Source of the DNA: Gigaspora rosea | Lineage: Eukaryota > Glomeromycota > Glomeromycetes > Diversisporales > Gigasporaceae | NCBI GenBank assembly: GCA_003550325.1 | Contig: QKWP01000268.1 | Coordinates: 236,011 to 300,010 of the forward strand | Direction: 5' to 3' | DNA: 64,000 nucleotides | Shown here: positions 22,813-33,431 of the stretch, piece by piece | Layout of the letters: every line of letters begins with the position of its first letter | Numbering within the stretch: position 1 is the stretch's first letter | The notes under the pieces: model-generated | Database searches by the model: none | What the model was told of the DNA's origin: nothing | The model's input: the letters and a program-made list of their open reading frames with translations, nothing else | Program-made: the position numbers and the translations under genes

Positions 22813-24355
22813 AGTTAATAAGCAATATAATTTATATTTGATATACAATGCAGTGCATATATCCAACTTAATAATATTAGATTTATCTAGAACTAATAAA
22901 ATTAAAGACTTAATTAAACAATACAGCAATATCACTCTTCGGGATTAGCACTAAAAATATTGAAAAAATAAGCTTAAAACTTATTATAAAACATATTGGG
23001 GCTCTTTGTATATGACAGTAGATTCTCTTATTTATATGCAGCTAATATTGACTAAATAAATTTATAAAAATTTTTATTAATATATATATTTTCAAACTAA
23101 GTTATTTTTAAATATATTTAGCTAGTTAACAATTATGCAACTACAATTTCTAACAAGAAACCTTATTTCTATTGACGGCAGCCCAAATAATTATAAGATA
23201 TTGATCATATAACAGGTCATTGTTTTTCATCGGAGTTAGTGTCACTCCATGTGCTGCAATGAAGCACGTGGATGACATTAACACCGATGAAGAAATTTTC
23301 TGTTATTTTCTTATTACCAATATTGAGCAATACCTATCAAGATCATGCCAAGGAATAATATCTTTGTTGCCTCAGGTGTTTGAATGCTTCCATTAAGATA
23401 AAACTGGAATAAATGGAGTTTTGCTGATTAATAGAATAAAATGGAATTTTGCGATAAAATATACAGGTGGAATAAAGTACAAGTTTTAACTGATCTTTAT
23501 AAGTAGATAATCTCTTCATTTGAAAAAACTACGGACAGTATTTTGAACAATGAAAATTTATGTAAAATCTGTATACTCTCTAACCAATCACATGAATTTG
23601 TACCAGGTGAATTTCAGCGGTCGTGACTAGTGATGTAGGAAAGCTACTCCATATTTGTAGAACTAGATAATGCATAACATTATGCGTCCGGAATTCATCG
23701 AAATATAGTAACACGTAATGTATATGTTTTTGTTACAAACAAATTTAGAACGCGTGGTGACGGACAAAAAAATAATTTCCGAATTAATATGATCTTCGTA
23801 ATGTTTATAAATAACAGATAACAAAAAAAAAGTACGTAAAAACTTTGGGTAAACGTATAAAAAACGTAATCATCAATTAATTCTATAACGAGAATTCCTC
23901 AATTGTGAAATTAATTCCACATATATTGAAATATGGAATTAATTTTTCGTATCACTGGTTGTAACTATTGCATTAGCCCATAAGATTTTTATTGGTCGGT
24001 ATTCAAAAAAATAATCTTTGAAGCATACAATATTTGGCAAACGATGGAGTATAAAAAATTTAATATCGGAATTAATGTGTGCTGCTGCTACGGTGAAAGA
24101 ATTTTCTGTTATATGTCGTATGCGCATACGAACTTTGAAGATGAATATATTTACGCAAACTATACTAAGATGACAATAATTTTATGTAATTATGTTTGAT
24201 ATAAATTTATGAAATTGTAAAGTTACTGACACAGCCGGGATATCAAAACCGGTGTTGCTAGACTTTTTTTTTTTTAGGAATTATAGGTTTCCCGATATAG
24301 CTATCATTGTTATGTATTAATTACTAGATTTAGTTATTTATTAATTGGTACGTAC
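22813..24355. other. Unique AT-rich region, no recognised gene
   Basis: Outside the tandem array. Apart from a 99-bp hairpin (23208-23306) I see no coding signature. A 62-codon minus-strand frame at 23939-24127 has no recognisable domain and no supporting context. The palindrome CGTATGCGCATACG lies at 24118-24131. Confidence 0.5.
23208..23306. repeat. 99-bp foldback hairpin
   Basis: ATAACAG at 23208 is complementary to CTGTTAT ending at 23306. The inner arms pair TTCATCGG with CCGATGAA, GTGTCA with TGACAT, and CCATGTGCT with AGCACGTGG around a short loop. MITE-like, with no clear target duplication. Confidence 0.6.
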
Positions 24356-24794
24356 TGTTACCACAATTTTGATGGGTTAACATTGGACATGTTCAAAAGT
24401 GCGAAGTTCGAAATAGTTTCAGTTTAAGAAGTCCCATAGTTTAGAAGTTCGATATAGATAGAGTTCAATATAGCCAAGTAATAACCTTCGAAATTAGAGT
24501 AGAAGTGTTGTTAGTAATTCCCCCGCTTTATGATTAAATAAACTGTTAATATTATAAACCGACAACCTACCGATACGTGATATCGTATAAAATTCCAAAA
24601 TCCCGTGACCTCGTACTAGAGCCTCGTGACATAATCTAGAGCTCTATTTCGATCCTAATTACTCGGACCAAGTCAATCCACGCCTCAATCGTTGTCTTTC
24701 ACCATTATTAGGGTTGAGTTAGAGTAGTTTCAGTTGGTACTAGTAGTGTATAGTTGATATATTTAGAAGGAGGGTACAAATCGCATCCTCACAA
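24356..24794. mobile_element. Probable solo LTR (439 bp)
   Basis: Begins TGTTACCACAATTTTGATGG and ends ...CATCCTCACAA, with a 5-bp direct duplication CGTAC on each side (24351-24355 and 24795-24799). A GATTAAATAAACTG stretch with AATAAA near 24530 resembles an LTR polyadenylation signal. The end is CAA rather than the usual CA, which lowers certainty. It sits exactly at the left border of segmental duplication copy A. Confidence 0.55.
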
Positions 24795-25212
24795 CGTACG
24801 TAATTTAAATATATAAATAACGAATCGTAAATCGATTTTTATATAGGACCACGGATAAACTTTATAAGTACAGTACACTGTATGAAGTGTAAGCATTTAA
24901 AACAATATTACGTGGTTTTTTTTTTTTGTTCCAAATAACTATTGGCTGTTTAATGTGACTATTCGGGTATTCTTATTTCAGCATTTTTAATAAAAAATAA
25001 TCCGAATAGCAAATACTAGATCAGTTTGCAACGCCGATTAATGTCACGATAAACAAAAAATTCAATTTTGCAATTTCGAAGATGACTTAAAGAAAATAAA
25101 TTCTCTCGCACAAAATATCTTCAGCCAAACTTCTTTATAATGAATTATGAGAATTGATTCATTTTGTTCGAGAAATAAATCTTTAAGTTTATTTCTTACA
25201 TAGTAAAAATAT

Positions 25213-25734
25213 TGTTACGGGGAGAATTGCATCCTTTTGATATGATAAATACGAAAATGTGTAATTTTAGGTGATGAGGCAACTCGCCAGAGGCGTGACG
25301 TTGGTGATTTGACAATAATTTATTTAAATTATTAGCCAAGGTAATTTATTTAATATATTAGGTCAAGAATATCGGAATCCCGTAGGATATATATCCTTTA
25401 CAAGAGGGAAATTACAGAGCTTTTATAACTTTCACTAGACTAACAAAACTAAAGAGGTTTAAGGATAAATCGATCTTTCATCAAGAAGGGATCGAGGAAG
25501 TATCACTATAACTAAGGAACTTATAATCATGATTATTACATGATTATAATTAACGAAGACTATGTTTAACGATATTTTATATCGTTAACTACTTTTAACT
25601 ATTTCTTAATTCTTGATTTCTTTTTAGATTTCTTCGCTCATGATCGATTATGTACGATTAATTATATAAAATGTGGCGTAGTATACGGATTAATGATCAT
25701 CCGATATTTGGAATGTCACGTTTACCCCGTGACA
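25213..25734. mobile_element. Solo LTR (522 bp), TGTTACGGGG...CCCCGTGACA
   Basis: TG...CA ends with short inverted termini (TGTTACGGGG / CCCCGTGACA), flanked by ATAT on both sides (25209-25212 and 25735-25738). Copy B (near 44815-44825) lacks it and runs directly from the left to the right flank, so the insertion followed the segmental duplication. No internal retrotransposon region is present, which suggests LTR-LTR recombination. Confidence 0.75.
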
Positions 25735-26069
25735 ATATGTAAATAGCACAAATTTCAATACAAATATATAACCGCGAAAATTTAAGTTTATATTTCTTAA
25801 AAAAAATCTCAATTAAAAAAAAAATCACATAATATGAAAAAATTGAAAGCCCAACATTTGAAATTGTTGTCGAAATTCACCAACACTAATATGAGTAACC
25901 ACGTAAAAAATTTGTCAAAGCTATCATTTTTTGAATTTTGGCAAAGGGACATATAAAATTACAATACACAATGTATAGTACCACTGTATAATGTATAAAG
26001 AAGTTCTGTCCTCTATATACATTTAAGAAAAAATTAAGAGAAAATAATAAATTACAATTGGAACGGTAA

Positions 26070-27161
26070 TTAATACCACAAGTTGGCGATTTCATGTTCC
26101 AATAGTCTCAATTCTGCTAAATAATTATTAAATATTCTTGAAGATTCATCTATTTGAATTTGTATTCGAGCGGCTTCAACATTCGAGGAACTGTTATATC
26201 GTGAACCATTAAAGGAATACTCATATGAAGGTTCATCACCACCAAGGCTAATATTGTCAATATTAGCCATAATTCTATAGTTATGTTGTGAAGTTATCAA
26301 AAATTGTTTTCTTTGTAATTCTTGAGATAAACTGACTTGTAACCGAGCCGCACGATCTCGTAGCCCACGAATATGTTCTAATTTTGTTTCAACATACCCT
26401 TTAAATATATTAATATCATTTCTACTTACAGCAATGAGCCATTGCTGTTTTACATTGGATGAAAAGTCACAGTTGCCACTTTGAGATTCAATACTTTGCA
26501 TGTATACACTTAAAGGTGTGTTTCTGACAAATTGATTATAACATTCTTCACAAAGTGTAAATTCACCCGGTTGCGTAAAATTAGGTGAATAAAATGTTAT
26601 ACCATCAACAAAATTTGAACCTGGACAAGGCTTATTTCTTCCTAATTTTGGTTCAACATACTCCCTAAATATATTTATATCATTTTTACTTACAGCAATA
26701 AGCCATTGCTGTTTTACATTGGATGAAAAGTCACAGTTGCCATTATGAATTCCATCATTTCGCATGTATACGTTTAAAGGTGTGATTCTGACAAATTGAT
26801 TATAACATTCTTCACAAAATGTAAATTCACCCGGTTGCGTAAAATTAGGTGAATAAAATGTTATACCATCAACAAAATTTGAACCTGGACAAGGCTTATT
26901 TCTTCCTAATTTTGGTTCAACATACTCCCTAAATATATTTATATCATTTTTACTTACAGCAATAAGCCATTGCTGTTTTACATTGGATGAAAAGTCACAG
27001 TTGCCAATATGAAATACAAAAATTAGCATGTATACAATTAAAGGTGTGATTCTGACAAATTGATTATAACATTCTTCACAAAATGTAAATTCACCCGGTT
27101 GCGTAAAATTAGGTGAATACCATGTTATACCATCAACACAATTTGAACCTGGACAAGGCAT
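26070..27161 (-). CDS. Triple-repeat Cys-motif protein, copy A (363 aa)
   Basis: Intact frame in a landscape of decay. Residues 1-89, 90-177 and about 178-263 are three ~88-residue repeats. Each has CPGSN, SPNFTQPGEFT, CEECYNQFVR, NCDFSSNVKQQWLIAVS and NDINIF. Four cysteines recur with spacing C-x24-C-x2-C-x23-C (C3, C28, C31, C55 in repeat 1), a pattern that could bind zinc. The pattern resembles an uncharacterised fungal domain with an FTVCEECY motif; this comparison is from memory. The tail (264-363) is charged and probably coiled-coil. Repeat 1 has diverged at residues 41-52 (hydrophobic LIVYMLIFVFHI). An acag acceptor-like site lies just before the ATG, so an upstream exon is possible. 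Function unknown. Confidence 0.75.
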   Translation of the reverse strand: MPCPGSNCVDGITWYSPNFTQPGEFTFCEECYNQFVRITPLIVYMLIFVFHIGNCDFSSNVKQQWLIAVSKNDINIFREYVEPKLGRNKPCPGSNFVDGITFYSPNFTQPGEFTFCEECYNQFVRITPLNVYMRNDGIHNGNCDFSSNVKQQWLIAVSKNDINIFREYVEPKLGRNKPCPGSNFVDGITFYSPNFTQPGEFTLCEECYNQFVRNTPLSVYMQSIESQSGNCDFSSNVKQQWLIAVSRNDINIFKGYVETKLEHIRGLRDRAARLQVSLSQELQRKQFLITSQHNYRIMANIDNISLGGDEPSYEYSFNGSRYNSSSNVEAARIQIQIDESSRIFNNYLAELRLLEHEIANLWY

Positions 27162-27506
27162 ATTTCTGTTTTTTAAAAAAAATTACAGTTAAAACAAATT
27201 ATTAATAGAATTTTTATGATATTTATATGTCTAGAATTAAATTTGCTGCTTTAATTAGGATGTTACCTTTAAGCATATATAAATAAATAAACCAATAACA
27301 TAAATAACGGTAATTAATCCACTATCTAGTTTGCTGCACTAAACTTTCCGTTTAGTTTACAAATAAATTCTTTTTTAGGATTGTACTAAATGTGTGTATT
27401 ACACATTATTACAAAATTATTAAGTTCAAAAAGCTTTTAAGTAACTGGTTCCGAAAAGTTTTTGTTTTTTTGGTTAATTTAAACTTTTTATTGATTGAAA
27501 GCTTAA
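27162..27506. promoter_or_regulatory. Upstream region of the triple-repeat gene, copy A
   Basis: AT-rich, conserved with copy B upstream of 46556. Contains an acag site immediately before the coding frame and a CTAAACTTTCCGTTTAG palindrome (27340-27356), also present in copy B at 46748-46764. Promoter elements cannot be assigned firmly. Confidence 0.35.
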
Positions 27507-28086
27507 GGGTGTCTATGCATGTTTAATTACAAACATAGTGCAGGTATTATAGTGATCATTAATCAATTTTTTTTTATAATTAGCGATAGTAAAAACATAT
27601 AAAATTTAAATTGCAATAATTCTTGAACAAGCAAACCTACACAAATAAAATTATATTTGTCGGGTTCATTAAAGTAATAACGCCTTTTTTGATTTATTTT
27701 TATTGTTTGGAGCAAATGGAGGTCTCAATTTTCATGCAAAAATGGACATTTTTTTGATTGTTATTAATAAAAATATCAAAAACGTAAATTTGGTTTTTTG
27801 TCGATCACCATTGCAATGATAGACAAAAATTTTCTAAGTTACGTTTTTGAAATTTTGATTAAAAATGCATCAAAGACGACCATTTTGCATGGAATTGAGT
27901 CCTCCGCTGTGCTCCAAACAATAAACTAAATTAAAAAGGGTGTTATTACTTTAAAAGGCATGTTAAAATGTAGCCGACAAATAATTTTATTTGTGTAGGT
28001 TTGCTTATTCAAGAGTTATTCTAAAAAAAAAACTGATTAATGATCATCATTATACCACCTGCACTATGTTTGTAATTTAGACACCC
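27507..28086. mobile_element. ~580-bp foldback element (copy A)
   Basis: Long inverted arms: GGTGTCTA...ACAAACATAGTGCAGGT at the left pair with ACCTGCACTATGTTTGTAAT...TAGACACC at the right. The arms continue inward through GCAAACCTACACAAATAAAA and GTAATAACGCC for about 280 bp each. The counterpart in copy B is near 47428-48035. It predates the segmental duplication. No coding sequence. Confidence 0.7.
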
Positions 28087-28247
28087 CAATACGTGATGCT
28101 GTGTAAAAAAAAAGTTAATAATGCATGGTATGACTAGTATAATACATGAACTTTCTGAACCAAATATAGCTAAAAAATAAAGAGCTCATTTTAACGAGTA
28201 ATACAAACTCCTAAAAAGGAGATGGCCAATCAGAGAGCAACATAGCG

Positions 28248-29000
28248 GGCTTTAAATCTGATTGGATGATCGACCGAAATGTTACACGATATTCTTCATA
28301 TTAACGTAACGTTTCGTAGGCACAAAGGTAATCACGAGTACGAATTGGTAAGAGTTAAGATCAAAAAAATTTAAATATACCGGTATATTCCTTGTTTATA
28401 AACTGTCAAAGTAATTTGGCAATCCGCAAAGTAATTCGGAATTTAGAGAGGTATGTTTGTTTAACCTATGGGTATAATGAATCAAATAAACTCGTCAATT
28501 TAAGCTGTCCTTTATTTGTGAAAACTTATTCTTAGTAATCCCAGCTAACAAAGAAACATGATCCTGTATAATATAGGTTAATAATATGAAGTTGAGAGAC
28601 ATAAAGTTTATAGATTTCTTGAGAAGAATTAAAGCGAAGTAGTGGTACTGTAACTGTATAACGATTATTAAATAAAATTAAAGATCAGTTTGATATTAGA
28701 ACGAGCATTAAATGTTGTTCGTATCTGATTATTATTATGAATATTTATTATGATTATTTACTAGTGTTTTAGAATAGGTTTAACCTTATTGTATATTTTG
28801 CTGCTTATTTTGTTTATTTATTTATTGATTTATTATTATTTTTTCTTTAGGATTCTTTAATAAAATTTGGTTTGCCAGAATTTTGTCTGCGACAAGATTA
28901 TAGTTTTAGGCTTAAAAATTTATCGAGATTTAATGATAAAGACTTCTGCCATTATTAATTTATAATTATTTTTATTCAGGGGATGATCTCCAAAATTTGG
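28248..29000. repeat. Dispersed repeat, opposite orientation to 4290-4985
   Basis: Reverse-complement similarity to the tandem-unit block, including ATACAGTTACAGTACCACTA and TTCACAAATAAA read on the minus strand. Duplicated again at about 48170-48970. Confidence 0.6.
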
Positions 29001-29038
29001 CCAATCACAATGAAAGCCCACTATGTTTCAGAGCACAT

Positions 29039-29367
29039 ATACATAGCAACCGCATAAAATTCCGCGGCCACGTGATTTAAACCAATCATAGCATAGGATC
29101 AGGTGTAACGTGAAAACGAAACAAGACAGCCGGCTTTTTCAAAAATCGTCCATAACGTACCTCATGCATCTTAACAAAAAAATTCCTTGCAAAATTTTGC
29201 TATACATAAGGCTTTGTAAATGGCGTCTGAATGCTCACCCTTACCCTAATATCGAAAGTTAACTTTTTAATCGAAAAATGCAATGACGAACTGCGATTAT
29301 TTTTGGCCAATAGAATTTTAGCGCATATCATCACGTGTCCGCGAAAATTTATGCGGTAGCTATGTAT
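29039..29367. mobile_element. 329-bp TIR element, ATACATAG family (copy 1)
   Basis: Ends ATACATAGCAACCGCATAAA and TTTATGCGGTAGCTATGTAT with inner CACGTGAT/ATCATCACGTG. The interior carries GTGTAACGTGAAAACGAAAC, an ACAAGACAGCCGGCTTTTTC stretch and CTTACCCTAATATCGAAAG. A full sister copy in the opposite orientation lies at 41223-41575. No clear target duplication. Confidence 0.75.
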
Positions 29368-30073
29368 AACGATCAAGTGTAATGTCAAAAAATTTCAGAG
29401 TAATGATTTAATTAAGGGATTTGCGAGTTCAGCACATATCAAATTTATAACGATCTATATGCTTCATGAAAAGATAGTTTTCACTTCTAAACTAACATTT
29501 GTATCTTACAATTTAATTAGTATTCTTTATTATAACAAAAAATTTTTGTTATTTCATAACTTTATACTATCTATGTTTATTTCCTTTTGCGCCAAAATCT
29601 TAGAAATATCTTATTTGAAAATTTTGAATGGCTTTTAAGACTATCGACAAAATCAAACTTGAAATTTGATTGGTTGGAATTCACGTTATTATCTACATAA
29701 ACTCAATGTCAAGATTCTTTTGCTACTATATATTTAAAACATAATTATTCTCATCTATCTATTTTATTGGATATAGATTAAATTGTCATGACCCATTAAA
29801 GATCTAAACTGAATTCACCTTCAAGGTACATTCGAATCCAATAATTGCTTATAAGTTTTTTTTACATATCATATTTTAATATAGTCTCTTGATAATGGCT
29901 AAATGGTGTTTAAATTTCACTTAGAAAATGTAAAGAGGCTAATTTACACTTTATTTTATTTTCTAATTAGATATTATCTTAAGTGTTGATTATGAAATAT
30001 TGGTCACAGTTCTAGATAAAATATAATTTTGATTATACTAGGGAGCAGGAACTGTTGAGGCTTGGAGCCTTAA
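29368..30073. other. AT-rich stretch, nothing recognised
   Basis: No coding frame or repeat structure could be supported. Confidence 0.5.
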
Positions 30074-30075
30074 TA

Positions 30076-31219
30076 TGGTCCAGTGCAAAAATGTAGATAC
30101 ACCAATCTATTCATAATAAAAAAAAATTTTTTAATAATTAATATAAACATTTAAATAACTTTATTTTTATATAGGTTCTGGGAAATATTTAAATATAAAT
30201 TTTATTAAAAATTTTTATTTTTAAAAAATTTTTGTTAATTTTTTATTTTTTCAATTTGTTAAATACAAAAATATAAATATACTAAAATTAAAAATTTAAT
30301 TTTGTCTACATATAAAAGTTTTTTAATTTTAATTAACTATTTATAATTTTTTCATACTAAATAAAACAAGTTCTAAGCTATCTTTTGATATAATTTTTAT
30401 TATCTTTTTATAAACATTTAATTGTATAATAATTATTTTAAATTTAAATTTTTTTAAAAAAACAAGCAAAAATGGTCCTTTTAAAAAATATTATTTTTGT
30501 TATAAATATATAACTTTATAAGTTTATATTGTACAAGAGTATTGTTATATATGCTAAATATATAGTTAAAATTTTAGCTTAATTGAATTAGTATTTATTA
30601 AAATACAAAGTTTTAAAATTTAATAATTATTACTATATATAAAATTACTATATAAAGAGGTCGACTAAAGCGGAGTTAATTCAATATATGATCTACACGC
30701 TGCATAAATTACATTATTGATATCTATATAACCTTCTAACAATAATTGCATCAAAAAGGTAACCCTAACCCTAACCAAATTTCACTCCGCTTTAGCTGAT
30801 CTCTATATAAAGTAATATGTACAACCACTGTACAACCTTATAATGTAAAAAAGTTTTTATTTTATATATTAACAACTACTGATCCAATTAAGCTAAAATT
30901 TTAACTATATATTTAGCATATACATGCCAATGCAATTGCTTAATATAAATTTATAAAGTTGCATTTTGATGGCGAAAATAATTTTTTTTTAAAAAAAACT
31001 TTTTTCTTGCTTTTTTTTTAAAAAATTAAGTTTTTAAAAAAATTTATAACACAACAAACAAACTATAAAAAGATAATACAAATTATATTAAAAAGTAGCC
31101 TAGAGCTTTCTTTATTAGATATAAAAAAATTATAAATAAATAGTTAAAATTGATAAACTTTTATATATAAACAAAATTGATTTTTAGTTTTGGTGTATCT
31201 ACATTTTTGCACCGGCCCA
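30076..31219. mobile_element. 1.14-kb foldback (CAGTGCAAAAATG family), possible Tc1/mariner type
   Basis: Ends TGGTCCAGTGCAAAAATG and CATTTTTGCACCGGCCCA continue as GTAGATACACCA / TGGTGTATCTAC. A TA dinucleotide flanks both sides (30074-30075, 31220-31221). Inner arms pair widely (CTAAATATATAGTTAAAATT with its complement near 30895-30915). Its loop holds a separate 145-bp element. No transposase frame. Confidence 0.65.
30658..30802. mobile_element. 145-bp MULE-type MITE nested in the foldback loop
   Basis: Inverted ends AGGTCGACTAAAGCGGAGT and ACTCCGCTTTAGCTGATCT with a perfect 10-bp target duplication CTATATAAAG (30648-30657 and 30803-30812). A 9-10-bp duplication points to the Mutator superfamily. 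The loop contains AACCCTAACCCTAACC (30762-30777). Confidence 0.8.
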
Positions 31220-31372
31220 TATTTAGATTTAATTTTATAGCTTTCTTTAAAAAATTTATAAAATATATCCATATTAGATATACCATTTAAAATAACAACA
31301 AGCCTGGCCACCAACAATAGTAATAAAGGTAATTTTAATATTTATTATTTCAATATTCATTTAATAAATTTA

Positions 31373-32166
31373 GGGTACTGCTATTTACACTATGGTTTTT
31401 GCTATTTGCACCATGGATTTCGTGTAACAGTGGATCATCAATCAACATTTTCTATTTGCACTATAGTAATATATGTTGCACCAATAAAAACTTGTCCTTT
31501 TTTGTAGATTAATGGTTATTTCGCGTCGTTAATGTCATGTAATATTACACAAGTCTTGTTTTGGTAATCTAGTAGGCCTGCTAACCTAATTTTATAATGC
31601 GGGCCAACCCTAACCCTAATTTTATAATTCGGGCCAACCCTTACCCTAATTTTTTAAGACCTTAAAAAATTAGTGTAAGGGTTGGCCCGCATTATAAAAT
31701 TAGGGTTAGAGTTGGCCCGCATTATAAAATTAGGTTAGCAGGCTTACTAGATTACCAAAACAAGACTGTGTAATGTTACACGACATTAACGACGCGAAAT
31801 AACTATTAATCTACAAAAAAAGGCGAGTTTTTATTGGTGCACATGAATATAATTCAAGGTCATACAAAATTGCAAAAATCTGGCCCGCATTTTGTTAAGA
31901 CCTTAAAAAATTAGGGTAAGGGTCTGCTCGCATTATAAATTTAGGGTTAGGGTTGGCCCGCATTAGATTAGGCTACCAAAAGAAGATTTGTATAATGTTA
32001 CATGACATTAACAGCGCCAATAACTGTTAATCTACAAAAAAATGCGAGTTTTTATTGGTGCAACATATATTACCATGGTGCAAATAGAAAATGTTGATTG
32101 ATGATCTACTGTTACACGAAATTCATGGTGCAAATAGCAAAAACCATGGTATAAATAGCAGTACCC
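31373..32166. mobile_element. 794-bp hAT-type foldback, GGGTACTGCTATTT family
   Basis: Ends GGGTACTGCTATTTACAC and its complement ...GCAGTACCC with flanking TAAATTTA on both sides (31365-31372, 32167-32174; 8 bp, itself palindromic). The arms continue through TTGCACCATGG and ATCAATCAACATTTTCTATT. The centre (31585-31741) is a palindromic array of GCGGGCCAACCCTAACCCTA blocks. A 111-bp relative lies at 41842-41952. Confidence 0.75.
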
Positions 32167-32208
32167 TAAATTTATATATAGTGTTTAAATTTAGTAATTT
32201 TTATTATT

Positions 32209-32692
32209 AGTCATAGGACATGTCCCCTTAAAATAGGCTTGAAATAAGTTTATAATAAAAATTATAGTAAAAACATATGAATTTACTATAAACTTTGGGC
32301 TGAAGATCCGACAATAAAAGGGGGTTTATATTGCAAACTAAAAATTTTTAACTTTAGTATATAGCAAACCCATTTTTCTTACAAGGTAACCTTCTTTGGT
32401 CGCCTAAGTAAAGTTGTTCAGAGCACAATTTTACACATAATTGCTAATTTAAAATTAGTAAATTTTGTTTTTGCGAAGTTACATTTTGAAAAAGTGCAAA
32501 ATTGACAAAATTTCAATGCGGTTTTTAAGCTCAAAATTTTCCTCTTTTCTTGTTCTATATGTTTGTAAAATTTAATTTTAAGTTAATTAGTTAAGCCGAG
32601 AAGGATCTTCAGCCCAAAGTTTATAGTAAATTCATATGTTTTTATTATAATTTTTATTATAAACTTATTTCAAAGAGACATGTCCTATGACT
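32209..32692. mobile_element. ~484-bp foldback with ~100-bp arms
   Basis: AGTCATAGGACATGTC at the left and its complement at the right. The arms continue through TAAGTTTATAATAAAAATTA, ACATATGAATTTACTATAAA and CTTTGGGCTGAAGATC. No target duplication resolved and no coding sequence. Confidence 0.65.
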
Positions 32693-33126
32693 GTTATATA
32701 ATCTTTAATAACTAACAACATATAGGCAGAATTATGCATATAGATTCCAAATGTGATAGCATAAAAGGAGGATAGGAAAATTGATGATTTTTTTAATGAT
32801 ATATTGACTATTTCTTTATATGGTGGTCGTCTAAAGCCTGGCACTTCACGAAATTACCTGAATCACGAGAAACTACAGAATGCACTTGATTACGATTATT
32901 TCCAAATGACGATAAGCTATTATTTTTTTATAGCAAATTTTTTTTTAAAATTTTTAACATTTAATAAAATACAGTTCTGCCGCAGTTTTCTCAAAACGAC
33001 AGGTGGCTCCTCTTTTTTCTTAGTTTTTCACAGCCAGCTTTTTTTTTTAATAAAAAACTTAAATGTGTGCCTGTGGAGATCAGGTGTTAGAAATATAGAT
33101 TTGAGAATATACAGGTATGTGGTACG

Positions 33127-33396
33127 TAGGGTTCCTCAAATTCAAATCAAATCAAATATTGGATCAATTTGAATTTGATCAAATCAAATTGACTCTGATT
33201 TGAATTTGATTTGATTTAAATATTTGAATTTGAATTTGATTTGAATTTGAATTTTTAATAGTAATTTTCAAATCAAATCAAATCAAATTTGGCTATATTT
33301 GAATTTGATCAAATCAAATATAGTCAAATTTGAATTTGAATTTGATCAAATATTTGATTCAAATATTTGAAGATCAAATCAAATTGCAGAACCCTA
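33127..33396. mobile_element. 270-bp hAT-type MITE filled with AAATTTGAATTTGAT satellite
   Basis: Ends TAGGGTTCC and GAACCCTA, flanked by GTGGTACG (33119-33126) and GTGGTACA (33397-33404), 7 of 8 identical. Practically the whole interior is TTTGAATTTGAT / ATCAAATTCAAA repeats in both orientations. Confidence 0.75.
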
Positions 33397-33431
33397 GTGG
33401 TACATATTCATAAAAGTTTGATTTTATTTAT

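Larger units (their letters stand above)
24795..29036. repeat. Segmental duplication, copy A
   Basis: Collinear with 44404-49110. Shared: AT-rich leader, the minus-strand triple-repeat Cys gene, a foldback (27507-28086) and the ~690-bp dispersed repeat. Copy A has a private solo LTR. Copy B has a private 305-bp foldback, a ~480-bp insertion and an expanded TTTA tract. Similarity stops after ...TTTCAGAG on the right in both copies. Confidence 0.85.

Noticed and set aside
23939..24127. 62-codon minus-strand frame in unique DNA
   Set aside because: No domain, no splice context and no paralogue in the window. Its length is within chance for this composition.
30762..30777. CCCTAACCCTAA as evidence for a chromosome end
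   Set aside because: Tracts are only two or three units long, degenerate, in both orientations and inside mobile elements, so the window is not telomeric on this evidence.
32804..33172. 122-codon plus-strand frame
   Set aside because: Low-complexity Phe/Leu-rich translation of T-rich DNA, ending inside the TTTGAATTTG MITE. No domain, and no support from a paralogue.
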